Assembly (NCBI RefSeq): GCF_016862215.1 | Contig: NZ_BOMN01000092.1 | Span: 62,001-126,000, forward strand | DNA: 64,000 nt | Origin: Winogradskya humida | Lineage (GTDB): Bacteria; Actinomycetota; Actinomycetes; Mycobacteriales; Micromonosporaceae | Reading direction: 5' to 3' | Shown: positions 48,227 to 57,128 of the stretch, piece after piece | Layout: the number at the start of each line of letters is the position of its first letter | Position numbering within the stretch: position 1 is the first letter of the stretch | Translations under genes and position numbers: made by a program | The notes under the pieces: generated by a model | Told to the model about the DNA's origin: nothing | The model's database searches: none | The model's input: the letters and a program-made list of their open reading frames with translations, nothing else

Positions 48227-50302
48227 ATGCCCACATTCCGAAGAACTATCGCCGCCGGTCTACTGTACGCATCGATACCACTAGGATTTTCCCTGCAAGC
48301 GGAGCGCGACGTGCCCGCCGCCGCCCATGATCACGCTGTCCATGATCACACCGCACATGCTCACGCCGAGGATGACGCGCACGAGCATATGCTGCAGGAC
48401 CTGGCGGGGACGCCGATGCGGATCATCGAGGAGCAGTCGGCGGGCAACGCTGCGCGGATCCAGCAGAAGACCGGAAAGCGCCCCGGCACAGCATCCAAGG
48501 CAGCCGTGGCCGCCGACCCGGGGCAGGCGGGATCATGGGGCGCGGTCGTCAATACGCCGGTCGTCCCCGTTTTCCAGGCGGTGCTGCCGAACGGCAGGAT
48601 ATTGATCTGGGATTCCGTCGGTGACAATGCGGCCGAGTCGTACCCGGATCACAGTTTCACGCGTGCCGCGGTCTGGAATCCCGCCACTAACACGCAGAAA
48701 CGGGTCGATCTACAAGGGTCCAACATCTTCTGCGCGGGGTTCGCCCACCTCACGAACGGCAACATCCTCGTGGCCGGCGGCAATGCCAGCGCGCAACTCG
48801 ACGGCACGGTGCAGACTCACGTCTTCGATTGGCAGAAGGAGACGTGGAGCCGCGGTAAGGACATGGCAGCGCCGCGCTGGTATCCGTCGGTCGCGGAGAC
48901 GGCGAACGGCGAGGAGGTCATCATCGGCGGCGGGCCCGCGACCGCCGAGGTCTACCAGGCGAACGGTGCCGTTCGCGCACTGCCGGGCTTCACGAAGTTC
49001 AGCGCACGGATCTATCCGTTCCTGGGTTCGCGCCCGGACACCCAGCTGGGGCTGTTCGGGCCGTACGACACCGCGTACACCATCAACACGGCCGGAAACG
49101 GTGTGATCACGGCGACCACCACGCGTGATTCTGTGGACCGGACCTACGGGAGCTTCTCCACGTACGACATCGGTAAGTCCCTGGTTGTCGGGGGTGGCAA
49201 CGCGCCCGCCCCGTCCGCCGTCGTCCTGAACAGCAATGCCGGGCTGGCCCCTGCCGTCACCGCTACCGGCTCGATGTCGGTCGGGCGGCGCCAGCTCAAC
49301 GCGACCCTGCTGGCCGACGGTTCGGTGGTGGCGACCGGCGGCATGACCAGCGTGGCGAAGTCGGACCTCGTCGACCTGGACCATGCCGCGACGACGGCGG
49401 AGCGCTGGGATCCCGCGACGGGTCAGTGGACGGTGCTGGCGAGTGCGAGCCGCATCCGGCAATACCATTCGACGGCGTCGTTGCTGCCGGACGGCCGGAT
49501 CATGACCGGGGGCGGCGGCATCTGCGGGGTCTGCATGGATGTCGGGTATCTCGAGAAGAACGTCGAATACTTCACGCCGCCCTATCTGTACGAGAAGGAC
49601 GGCAGCGGCCGGCTCGCCGCCCGGCCGGTCATCACCACCGCACCGGCCACCGTCGGCATCGGCGCCACGTTCGCCGTCTCCTCCCCGCACGCGGCGGGGA
49701 TCGCCAAGGTCGCCCTGGTCGGACTGAGCGACGTCACCCACGGCGTGGACCAGGGCCAGCGGTACGTCCCGTTGACGTTCACGGCTTCCGGCACCACGCT
49801 CACGGTCACCGGCCCGCCGAACGGTGGCGTGTCACCCCCGGGCTATTACCTGCTCTTCCTCGTCGACACCGCCGGTGTCCCGTCCGTCGCGAAGATCGTC
49901 CAGGTCGCCAAGGGCCCGAGCCCGGTGATGAGCCCGGTCAAGAACAGCACCGGCCAGTGCGTCGACCTGCCGAACTCCGCCACGGCGATCCGCACCTATC
50001 TGCAGGCGTACGCCTGCAACAACACCAAGGCGCAGGCGCTGACCAGGTTGCCCGATGACAGAACGGTGCGGGTCCTCGGTAACTGCCTGGACGTCCCCTA
50101 CAGCACCTTCGTCACCGGGCAGAAGATCTGGACGTATGCCTGCAACAAGCTCGGCGCGCAGACGTGGCAGTTCGGCACGGACGCCACCATCCGCCCGGCC
50201 AGCAAGCCCACGCTGTGCCTGGCCGCCGCCTCGACCGCCAGCAAAGCGGCGATCCTCCTCACGACCTGCAACGGCAACGCGCTGCAAAAATGGCAGTGGT
50301 GA
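48227..50302 (+). CDS. Secreted copper radical oxidase (galactose/glyoxal oxidase-like) with ricin domain
   Basis: This is a 691-residue enzyme. A signal-like N-terminus is followed by a His-rich tract at 34-54 (AAHDHAVHDHTAHAHAEDD). The kelch-type core holds the Cys-Tyr cofactor residues C169 (NIFCAGF) and Y219 (APRWYPS), copper ligands Y413-H414 (RQYHSTASLLPDGRIMTGGG) and H505 (DVTHGVDQG). The C-terminal 125 residues are a ricin-B lectin fold (GQCVDLPNS). It oxidises alcohols or aldehydes to give H2O2. The lectin part probably anchors it on polysaccharide, and the His tract may bind copper. Confidence 0.9.
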   Translation: MPTFRRTIAAGLLYASIPLGFSLQAERDVPAAAHDHAVHDHTAHAHAEDDAHEHMLQDLAGTPMRIIEEQSAGNAARIQQKTGKRPGTASKAAVAADPGQAGSWGAVVNTPVVPVFQAVLPNGRILIWDSVGDNAAESYPDHSFTRAAVWNPATNTQKRVDLQGSNIFCAGFAHLTNGNILVAGGNASAQLDGTVQTHVFDWQKETWSRGKDMAAPRWYPSVAETANGEEVIIGGGPATAEVYQANGAVRALPGFTKFSARIYPFLGSRPDTQLGLFGPYDTAYTINTAGNGVITATTTRDSVDRTYGSFSTYDIGKSLVVGGGNAPAPSAVVLNSNAGLAPAVTATGSMSVGRRQLNATLLADGSVVATGGMTSVAKSDLVDLDHAATTAERWDPATGQWTVLASASRIRQYHSTASLLPDGRIMTGGGGICGVCMDVGYLEKNVEYFTPPYLYEKDGSGRLAARPVITTAPATVGIGATFAVSSPHAAGIAKVALVGLSDVTHGVDQGQRYVPLTFTASGTTLTVTGPPNGGVSPPGYYLLFLVDTAGVPSVAKIVQVAKGPSPVMSPVKNSTGQCVDLPNSATAIRTYLQAYACNNTKAQALTRLPDDRTVRVLGNCLDVPYSTFVTGQKIWTYACNKLGAQTWQFGTDATIRPASKPTLCLAAASTASKAAILLTTCNGNALQKWQW

Positions 50303-50313
50303 GGCGAGCCCGA

Positions 50314-50353
50314 TGAACGGAAACCAGTGAACGGAAACCAGTGAACGGAAAGT
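50314..50353. repeat. 14-bp triplicate repeat
   Basis: TGAACGGAAACCAG occurs at 50314-50327 and 50328-50341, with a third partial copy to 50353, in the short space before the terminator. It contains TGA stops in series after the copper oxidase gene. Confidence 0.7.
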
Positions 50354-50381
50354 GGCCGGTCTTCCGAGGAAGACCGGCCAC
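50352..50381. terminator. Strong bidirectional hairpin
   Basis: GTGGCCGGTCTTCC (50352-50365) pairs exactly with GGAAGACCGGCCAC (50368-50381), a 14-bp stem with a two-base spacer (in effect a CGAG tetraloop). It lies 50 bp after the copper oxidase and 62 bp after the convergent repeat protein. Confidence 0.85.
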
Positions 50382-50442
50382 GATCAGGGAATGTCCCGCG
50401 GTGCCGGCGGACCGGCGCTGCGGGGTTCAGTTATTCCAGGCG

Positions 50443-50910
50443 TCAGAATACGGTGACGCCGACGCCGGTCAGCGTGACGATGTTGCCGGCGTTGGCAACC
50501 TGGGAGCATGCCTGCTGCTGGGACTGGATGAAGCCGTCCGACGCGTCCTGGATGCAGGAGTTGTACGCACTGACGGTGCCGCCGGTGATGTCGACGTTCG
50601 CCTTGGTCTTGCTGAACAGCAGCGCGGACGGAAAGCTGTTCTTCTGGACGAACACCGAGACGTTCTCCAGGCTGAGCAGGTTGGCCGCGGTCGACACCTG
50701 GTCACAGGACTGCTGCTGGAGCTGGATGACGCCGTCGCGGGCGTCCTGGATGCACTCGTTCAGTGCGATGGCCTCGCCACCGGAGACCTTGACGATGACG
50801 TTGCTCGCCGAGAACAGCGGCGCCGCGATCGCAGGCGCGGCCAGCGTCAGGGAGGCACCTGCGGCAGCAGCGAACATGGCAGCACTACCGAGGATCTTCT
50901 TGGTGTTCAC
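50443..50910 (-). CDS. Secreted protein made of two 47-residue repeats
   Basis: This 155-residue protein has a signal peptide (ASLTLAAPAIA) followed by two similar halves. One contains NECIQDARDGVIQLQQQSCD and the other NSCIQDASDGFIQSQQQACS. Each has two Cys and ends in a beta-rich hydrophobic segment (LENVSVFV and LTGVGVTVF). It is exported and probably disulfide-linked. It is not a chaplin or known coat protein by motif. GTG 50910 has a GGAAGG site. Confidence 0.75.
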   Translation of the reverse strand: MNTKKILGSAAMFAAAAGASLTLAAPAIAAPLFSASNVIVKVSGGEAIALNECIQDARDGVIQLQQQSCDQVSTAANLLSLENVSVFVQKNSFPSALLFSKTKANVDITGGTVSAYNSCIQDASDGFIQSQQQACSQVANAGNIVTLTGVGVTVF

Positions 50911-51065
50911 TTCGTATGCCTTCCAGCAATTTCATACTTAATATTCGGGACAAGGCGCCCTGCACCAGATAACTTGCTCCACTGCCCGACGGATGCGAGT
51001 TCGACGCCCGTATCAGTCGAATGAGTAGATGGCTGCATGACGCACCGATCGACGACGTTAAGAAC

Positions 51066-51671
51066 TCATTGCTGCGCTGCTTCTGCGGGAGATCGCAGGG
51101 CCGGGCCGATGACCGCGTACGTGACCAGCCCCGCGAGGGTGAGCACCACCGCCGTCACCGCGGCGGCCCTGTCCGACGGGGGTTGTGCCTGCCAGGTCAG
51201 GATCCGCCCGAGGAGCGGCTCCGAGCGGGGGAACAGGACCGCGCCCAGGGTCCAGGCCAGCGGCAGGAACCAGGACCGGGCGGTTCCGATCGTCACGGCT
51301 CCGAGCGCGGTCAGGCCGAGCAGCCCGGCGGCGTCACGCACCACCAGCCAGCCGGGGCCGAAGCGGGCCCCGGTCGCCAGGGTGACGGCCAGCGGCACGA
51401 CGACGACCACGAACGCCGCCAGCAGGTGCACGGCCCGGCGTGGCAGCCAGGGCAGCGCGGCCGTGGTCTCGAACGCGTCGTCGGGGCCGCTGAGGGTGAC
51501 GGTCAGGACGGCGACCAGCAGCAGGATCGTCAGGACGACCATCTGCACGTCCACGGTGCGGGCGTTGGAGAACACCGACCACAGCGTCCACATCAGCGCC
51601 GTGCCGCCGGCGGCCAGGACCAGCGCCGAAGGGGCACGCCGGGACCGCAGGTAGAGCGCGACCCATCTCAC
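51066..51671 (-). CDS. ABC exporter membrane protein, small subunit
   Basis: This 201-residue integral membrane protein has about six helices (SALVLAAGGTALMWTLWSVF, MVVLTILLLVAVLTVTLSG). It is the last gene of a leftward three-gene ABC unit; GTG 51671 overlaps the preceding stop (GTGA). It lacks signatures beyond ABC-2-like hydrophobicity. The role is probably partner or assembly factor of the larger permease. Confidence 0.7.
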   Translation of the reverse strand: MRWVALYLRSRRAPSALVLAAGGTALMWTLWSVFSNARTVDVQMVVLTILLLVAVLTVTLSGPDDAFETTAALPWLPRRAVHLLAAFVVVVVPLAVTLATGARFGPGWLVVRDAAGLLGLTALGAVTIGTARSWFLPLAWTLGAVLFPRSEPLLGRILTWQAQPPSDRAAAVTAVVLTLAGLVTYAVIGPALRSPAEAAQQ

Positions 51672-52993
51672 TTGGGGCTCCCGGTGAGCAGCCGGTCGCC
51701 ACCCGAGCAGGTCAGTGCCGCCTTGCGCAAGGCCTGCAGCTGGGACTGGGCCTCAGCCGCGGGCAGTGCCTGCAGGCCCTGCCATACCGTCGCCACCTCG
51801 TCGATCTCCTCCGGGGCGGCGACGAGCAGGTCCGCTTTCGGCTCCTGTCCCATCAGCCAGAACGCGGCCGCCATGGTGTCGGCGTAACTGGCGGGCTTCT
51901 CGCACTGCGGTGGGCTGGAGAACGCCCCGGACACCACTTCCACCTGTACGGCCTTGCTGTTGAGCAGGTGCCCGTCGGGGCCGGTCTCGACGCGCAGCAG
52001 CACGACGTCGTCGTGCCAGGTGGGATAGGCGTCGGGGAGGAAAGTGGTGGTGTCCTCGTGCACCTGGGTCGGCGCGCCGGGCAGCTTCGCCAGGACCGCC
52101 AGGCCTTCGCGAGCCGGTGAGGTCACCTCGGACAGCAGCCCGGAGTGGACCCGGCCGACGCACACGCCCGGCTCGCCCTGAGCACACACCAGCTCCTTCG
52201 ACGCCGGATCGGTCGCGCCGATGACAACCCTCTTCCCGTGCGGCATGACCCCGATCGCCAGCGTCGCGCCCAGGATCACGGGCAGCAGCGCCGCGACCCG
52301 CAGCCGCCAGGAGCTCGACACCAGCAGCATGACCGCGGTGGCGGCGAGCGCGGCGAGCCAGATGGCCTGAGAGGCGCTGGCCCGGCCGGGCACGTCCTGG
52401 AAGGCGTCCGGCATGTTCATCTCGTAGATCGGCGAGAACACCAGGGCCAGCCAGCCCCGGGGACGGGTGGCGCCGGGCAGGGACAGCAGCAGGGCGAGAC
52501 CCGCCACGCCCATCAGGGGCGCGGTCACCAGCCACGGCATCAGGCGGCCGGCGGCCATGCCGAGCCACACCGCCGCGATCAGCGACAGCAGGCCGACGGC
52601 CGTCACGGCGAACACCGCCACCGGCAGATACCGGGCGGTGCCGATGATCCAGAGCCCGCCCGCCAGACCCATCAGCAGGTAGCCGACGACCACCGCGACC
52701 GTCATCACGCCGAGTGTGGGTGCCGTCCGCTGCACCCTCGGTCGCGGCGTGCTGGCGAACAGCTCCCCGACGTTCGCCCTGCCCTCCCGGCGCGCCTGCC
52801 AGGCACCGGCGGCCAGCGCCAGGGGCCACAGCAGGGCCAGATAGAGCCGCTGGGTCATGGCCAGCTGCAGCCACCCGTCGGAGAAATAGATCCCCTCGGC
52901 GAAGAAGAGCAGCACCGAGCCGATCACCGCCACGGTCAGGGCGGTGCCGATCGCCGCGGAACGGCGCAGTTCGATGCCCAGGATGCGGTTCAT
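51668..52993 (-). CDS. ABC-2-type membrane permease with extracellular domain
   Basis: This 441-residue protein has about six membrane helices in the first 280 residues, then a hydrophilic extracellular part (VIGATDPASKELVCAQGEPG, SPAREGLAVLAKLPGA) holding several Cys. ATG 52993 overlaps the ATPase stop (ATGA). Together with the ATPase and small subunit it forms a leftward exporter, perhaps for a peptide or lipid. The family is not recognised by name. Confidence 0.75.
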   Translation of the reverse strand: MNRILGIELRRSAAIGTALTVAVIGSVLLFFAEGIYFSDGWLQLAMTQRLYLALLWPLALAAGAWQARREGRANVGELFASTPRPRVQRTAPTLGVMTVAVVVGYLLMGLAGGLWIIGTARYLPVAVFAVTAVGLLSLIAAVWLGMAAGRLMPWLVTAPLMGVAGLALLLSLPGATRPRGWLALVFSPIYEMNMPDAFQDVPGRASASQAIWLAALAATAVMLLVSSSWRLRVAALLPVILGATLAIGVMPHGKRVVIGATDPASKELVCAQGEPGVCVGRVHSGLLSEVTSPAREGLAVLAKLPGAPTQVHEDTTTFLPDAYPTWHDDVVLLRVETGPDGHLLNSKAVQVEVVSGAFSSPPQCEKPASYADTMAAAFWLMGQEPKADLLVAAPEEIDEVATVWQGLQALPAAEAQSQLQALRKAALTCSGGDRLLTGSPK

Positions 52994-53793
52994 CGGCCCT
53001 GCTCCGCCCGGTAGCGGCGCAGCAGCGCGGAGTATCCCCGCTCGGCGGGGCTGTCCCCGGGATCGTCGGGGCCACCCTGCGTGGCGAGGTCGTCCGGAGT
53101 GCCCTGGTAGACGAGGCGGCCCGCGTTGATCAGGACGACGTCGGTGCACGCGACCGCCACGTCCTCGACGAGGTGGGTGGAGACGAGCACGCAGCTGTCG
53201 ACGCCGAGGTCGCGCAGCAGCTCACGGAACTCGAGGCGTTGCTCGGGGTCGAGACCCACGGTGGGCTCGTCGAGCAGCAGCACCGCGGGGTCGTTGACGA
53301 TCGCCTGGGCGATGCCCGCGCGGCGCAGCATGCCACCGGACAGCGTCTTCATCCGCGCGCCGGCCTTGGCCGTGAGACCGACCCGGTCGATGGCGCGTTG
53401 CACCGCCCCGGGGATCTCGGCCTTGGGCATCTCCTTGAGCCAGGCCATGTATTCGACGAACTCCCGCACCGTGAACCGCGGGTAGAAGCCGAACTGCTGC
53501 GGCAGATAGCCCAGCCCGCGCCGGACCGTACGCAGGTCGGCGCGACCGTCGACCTGCTCGCCGAGCAGCGTGAGCCGCCCACCGGCCGGCCGGATGACCG
53601 TGGCGAGCGCCCGCATCAGCGTCGTCTTGCCGGCGCCGTTCGGACCGAGCAGGCCGTGCACGCCGGTGCCGAGCGCGAGGTCGAGCCCGTCGACGGCGAG
53701 GTGCCGGCCGGCTCGTACCCGTAACTCCTCGGCGTGCACCGCCCACGGGTGAAGGGTGGGGGCAGTCTCGGCCGCGCTCACCGTACGCATCAT
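52990..53793 (-). CDS. ABC transporter ATP-binding protein (exporter type)
   Basis: This 267-residue ATPase has Walker A (GPNGAGKTTLMRALA), a signature region LSGGMLRRAGIAQA, Walker B (VLLLDEPTVGLD) and an H-loop (STHLVED). The Q-loop reads GYLPQQFGFYPRFT. The resemblance is to bacitracin/antibiotic-export ATPases of the CcmA/BcrA kind. ATG 53793 has GGAGG. It is first of a three-gene leftward operon with two membrane proteins. Confidence 0.9.
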   Translation of the reverse strand: MMRTVSAAETAPTLHPWAVHAEELRVRAGRHLAVDGLDLALGTGVHGLLGPNGAGKTTLMRALATVIRPAGGRLTLLGEQVDGRADLRTVRRGLGYLPQQFGFYPRFTVREFVEYMAWLKEMPKAEIPGAVQRAIDRVGLTAKAGARMKTLSGGMLRRAGIAQAIVNDPAVLLLDEPTVGLDPEQRLEFRELLRDLGVDSCVLVSTHLVEDVAVACTDVVLINAGRLVYQGTPDDLATQGGPDDPGDSPAERGYSALLRRYRAEQGR

Positions 53794-53873
53794 CAGTCCT
53801 CCAGGATTGAGCAGAACACACCCAGCAAGACGACGGCCCGTCGCTCACGGTTCTCTCATCCGTGTGACCTGAG

Positions 53874-54290
53874 TCACGTATTGAAGGTTGCGCGATAGGA
53901 CGGCCACGCCGCCCGCAGGTACAGGGCGAACGGGATCCACCAGATGAGGTCGTTGGTGATGATCAGGATCAGCGTGGCCGGGGGCCAGATGTCACGCAGG
54001 ATCAGATAGGCGAGACCGAGCGGCCCCAGGATCTTCCCGGTCAGGCCGACCGCGGCCGGTAGCCACCCGTGTGCGGGCCGGCGGGCGACCTCCAGGTAGA
54101 GGACGCCGTAGAGCCCGAGCACCATGCCGAGGGTGGCGAAGATCTGGGGGGTGTTCGACGGGGGCATGCCGGCCACCCGGAACAGCCACTGCGGATCAGC
54201 GACCGCGTAGAGCCCCCAGCCGATGTTGTAGGCGCCGGCCGCGATGAAGGTCCACCGGTGCCTGATCAGTACGTTCGCCTGGTTGTCCAC
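53874..54290 (-). CDS. Small membrane protein
   Basis: This is a 138-residue protein with about four helices (WTFIAAGAYNIGWGLYAV, TLGMVLGLYGVLYLEVA, LGPLGLAYLILRDIW, LILIITNDLIWWIPFALY). GTG 54290 is preferred because ATG 54311 would overlap the divergent gene's start codon base for base. The family is not recognised. Confidence 0.7.
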   Translation of the reverse strand: MDNQANVLIRHRWTFIAAGAYNIGWGLYAVADPQWLFRVAGMPPSNTPQIFATLGMVLGLYGVLYLEVARRPAHGWLPAAVGLTGKILGPLGLAYLILRDIWPPATLILIITNDLIWWIPFALYLRAAWPSYRATFNT

Positions 54291-54309
54291 GCGCTCTACC
54301 GTATTGACC

Positions 54310-54981
54310 ATGCTCAAGGTGGTCGTGGTCGCAGCAACCGGTGGCATCGGCCGTCAGCTGCTGAAACAGGCCCTCGACGCGGGACACGACGTGACGGCGG
54401 TCGTTCGCGATCCCACGCGGCTCGGTGAAGTCCCCGTCCGCGTCGTGCGCTGCGACCTCGCCCGGGCCGCCCCGGGCGAGCTCGACGAGGCGGTGGCCGG
54501 AGCCGGAGCCGTACTGTCAGCATTGGGTGCCCGGTCCGGCGCGGAGGCCGGCGTCGCCTCCCGCGGCACCCACGCCATCGTGCAGGCGATGCGGAGCACC
54601 GGCGTCCGGCGGGTCATAGCGGTCAGCGCCGCCTCGGTCGGCACCGTGCCCTCACCCGGGCGCCCGGACCCACCCCGGTTCAACCCCGGCGACGGACCCG
54701 TCACCCGGCACCTCTTCGCCCCCGTGGCGAAGAAGCTCTTCCGCCCCCACTACCTCGACCTGGCGATCATGGAGGACGTGCTGCGCGACAGCGGCCTGGA
54801 CTGGACCGTGTCACGGCCGCCCCGGCTGCTCGATCACGCCCTGCGCCCGGCCTATCGCACCGCGCTCGACGTCAACGTCCGGGGCGGCATGTTCATCTCG
54901 CGCGCGGACGTGGCGCGCCACATGCTCAGCCTGATCGATGACGCAGGTTCCGTTCATCACACGATTTCGGTCGCGTACTGA
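54310..54981 (+). CDS. NAD(P)H-binding short-chain-type protein
   Basis: This 223-residue Rossmann-fold protein (LKVVVVAATGGIGRQLLKQA at the N-terminus, AIMEDVLRDSGLDWTVSRPP near the end) is of the NmrA/NAD(P)H-binding (DUF2867-like) kind. ATG 54310 has no visible ribosome site, so leaderless translation is likely. It lies divergent from the small membrane protein. The end (GSVHHTISVAY) is compact and complete. Confidence 0.82.
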   Translation: MLKVVVVAATGGIGRQLLKQALDAGHDVTAVVRDPTRLGEVPVRVVRCDLARAAPGELDEAVAGAGAVLSALGARSGAEAGVASRGTHAIVQAMRSTGVRRVIAVSAASVGTVPSPGRPDPPRFNPGDGPVTRHLFAPVAKKLFRPHYLDLAIMEDVLRDSGLDWTVSRPPRLLDHALRPAYRTALDVNVRGGMFISRADVARHMLSLIDDAGSVHHTISVAY

Positions 54982-55017
54982 AAGTCGTCTGCTGAAACGA
55001 GTCGTAGGGTTCGAGGT

Positions 55018-55881
55018 ATGGCACAACGACTCGTCAGCGTCTGGCAACCGTTCTTTCTCGGCAGTGAGAGCACGCAGGCGGCCGTCGAGGCCGCGAGCGA
55101 GCTGGAGCAGCTCGGATACTCGCGGATCTGGTTCTCGGCCGGGTTCGGGGAGAACGTCCCGGCGCGGTTCCGCGACATCCTGGACGGCACCAGGACGATC
55201 GGGGTCGCACCCGGGATCGTGTCCATCTGGCACTCGTCACCGGCCGAGGTGGCGGCGTTCACCGGGGACGCGGAGCGCGCGCATCCCGGGCGCTTCCTGC
55301 TCGGGCTCGGCGCCAGTCATGCCGTGATCGTCGATCAGGGCGACAACGACTACCGCAAGCCGTACTCCAAGATGGTCGAATATCTCGACGGCCTCGACGC
55401 CGCCGCGCTCGCGCCCGAGCGACGGATCCTCGCGGCTCTGGGCCCGAAGATGCTGACGCTCTCCCGCGACCGGGCGGCCGGCGCGCACCCGTATTTCACC
55501 ACCCCCGAGCACACCGCCGAGGCCCGGACGGCGCTCGGACCCGACCGGCTGCTCGCGCCCGAGGTCGCCGTGGTCGTCGAGGCGGATCCCGCCGCCGCAC
55601 GCGCGACCGCCCGGCAGTACACAACCGGATATCTGTCCCTGCCGAACTACACCAACAACCTGCGCCGCTTCGGCTGGACCGACGAGGACTTCGCCGATGG
55701 GGGCAGTGACCGGCTCGTCGACGCGGTCATCCCGTGGGGCACACCCGAGCAGGTCGCGGCCGGGATCGAGAAGCATTACCAGGCCGGTGCGGACGAGGTG
55801 GCGATCCAGGTCCTCAACGGTGGCGACGCGAAGACGTTCCCCGCTGACGCGTTCCGCGCCCTCGCGACCATCCTGATCTGA
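55018..55881 (+). CDS. F420-dependent LLM-class oxidoreductase
   Basis: This is a 287-residue TIM-barrel luciferase-like protein of the F420 type. Signs are SRIWFSAGFGENVPARFRDI, GVAPGIVSIWHSSPAEVAAF, LLGLGASHAVIVDQG, AALGPKMLTLSRDRAAGAHP and TPEQVAAGIEKHYQAGADEV. It reduces or oxidises an unknown substrate with coenzyme F420. ATG 55018 fits. Its last 68 bp overlap a convergent frame. Confidence 0.9.
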   Translation: MAQRLVSVWQPFFLGSESTQAAVEAASELEQLGYSRIWFSAGFGENVPARFRDILDGTRTIGVAPGIVSIWHSSPAEVAAFTGDAERAHPGRFLLGLGASHAVIVDQGDNDYRKPYSKMVEYLDGLDAAALAPERRILAALGPKMLTLSRDRAAGAHPYFTTPEHTAEARTALGPDRLLAPEVAVVVEADPAAARATARQYTTGYLSLPNYTNNLRRFGWTDEDFADGGSDRLVDAVIPWGTPEQVAAGIEKHYQAGADEVAIQVLNGGDAKTFPADAFRALATILI

Positions 55882-56182
55882 GTCCCGCGGCGGCGAAGCC
55901 CGCTTCGATGAGCGCGTCGGCCAGAGCTGCACGGCGCCACCGAGGTGAGCCGAGCGCGAAGCCGACGCAGCTACCGGCGTGGACGGTGTCGGCGAGCGCG
56001 CCGAGCCTCGCGGTGGTGGGCCCGGCGCTCACCGCGGCCTGCAGCAGGTGGCGCACCCCCAGCGCACGGACGACGGCGACGGCGGCCACCGGAACGGGCC
56101 CGCCGCCGCCGGTGCGCAGAAGATGCTCGGGGAGCGTCAGGAGAACAACTGCCCAGCCGGCTCGTACCCATCGCTCTGACAT
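55814..56182 (-). CDS. Hypothetical small membrane-type protein
   Basis: This is a 122-residue protein with hydrophobic segments (RAGWAVVLLTLPEHLLR, VPVAAVAVVRALGVRHLLQA, ALADALIEAGFAAAGL). It looks like a known actinobacterial family of unknown function. The basic C-terminal 20 residues overlap the convergent F420 gene and may be read-through rather than native. ATG 56182 is used. Confidence 0.55.
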   Translation of the reverse strand: MSERWVRAGWAVVLLTLPEHLLRTGGGGPVPVAAVAVVRALGVRHLLQAAVSAGPTTARLGALADTVHAGSCVGFALGSPRWRRAALADALIEAGFAAAGLRSGWSRGRGTRQRGTSSRRHR

Positions 56183-56258
56183 GGCCGCGAGATACCCCGG
56201 AGACGGCGCCTGACACGTGAGCGGTTGAGCGGGCCCGTCGCGAGGTAAACAGCGGGGC

Positions 56259-57128
56259 ATGACTGACGTGACAGACCTGGCTCCCGACCGGCTCGAACTC
56301 GGCGAAGGCTCCCGGTGGGTGGCGGACCGGGTGGTCCTCGTGGACATCCCGGCCGGCCGCCTGCTGTCGGCGCCCGCAACAAAGGCCGATACCGGCCCTC
56401 TCACCGAGCTGGCGAAGCTGTCCGTGCCGCTGGCCGCGGTCGCGCCGATCGCCGGGCAGCCCGGCACGTGGCTGGCCGCCGCCGGAACGGGCTTCGCGGT
56501 GATCGACGAGAAGTCGGGCGAGGTCAGCTGGCTCGCCGCCCCGGAGCCGGTGACCGACCGGGCGTGGCGGATGAACGACGCCGTCGCGGATCGGGCCGGC
56601 CGCTTCTGGGCCGGGAGCATGAACTGCGACCAGAGCCCCCGCGGCGGCGCGCTCTACCGCCTCGACCCCGACGGCAGCGTCCACACCGTTCTCCAGGATC
56701 TGACCATCGCCAACGGTCCCGCGTTCAGCCTCGACGGCCGGGTGATGTATCTGTCCGACACGCCGCTGGGCCACGTGGACCGCTTCGACGTCGACCCGGC
56801 GACGGGCGAGCTGAGCAACCGGCAGCCGTTCGCGCGGATCGGCCCGGAGCACGGCGCACCGGACGGGCTCACCGTCGACGCCGAGGACCACCTCTGGATG
56901 GCGCTGTTCGGTGGTGCGGCCATCCGCCGCTACCGGCCCGACGGCACCCTCGACCGCGTGGTGCCGGTGCCCGCCCGCCAGCCGACCAGTGTCTGCCTGG
57001 CCGGCGACCGGGCCGTGGTCACCAGCAGCCAGGAAGGACTGACCGACCCCGGCCCCCACGACGGCGCGGTGCTGGTCCTGCAGGCCGGGACCACCGGCGT
57101 CGAAGCCCTGCCGGCACGCCGCGACTAA
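56259..57128 (+). CDS. SMP-30/gluconolactonase-family lactonase
   Basis: This 289-residue six-bladed propeller of the SMP-30 family has metal ligands in ELGEGSRWV (Glu about 14), RMNDAVAD (Asn), IANGPAFS (Asn) and APDGLTVDAEDHLW (Asp). It hydrolyses sugar lactones or related esters with a divalent metal. It is soluble. The stop overlaps the convergent PPOX gene stop by 4 bp. Confidence 0.9.
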   Translation: MTDVTDLAPDRLELGEGSRWVADRVVLVDIPAGRLLSAPATKADTGPLTELAKLSVPLAAVAPIAGQPGTWLAAAGTGFAVIDEKSGEVSWLAAPEPVTDRAWRMNDAVADRAGRFWAGSMNCDQSPRGGALYRLDPDGSVHTVLQDLTIANGPAFSLDGRVMYLSDTPLGHVDRFDVDPATGELSNRQPFARIGPEHGAPDGLTVDAEDHLWMALFGGAAIRRYRPDGTLDRVVPVPARQPTSVCLAGDRAVVTSSQEGLTDPGPHDGAVLVLQAGTTGVEALPARRD

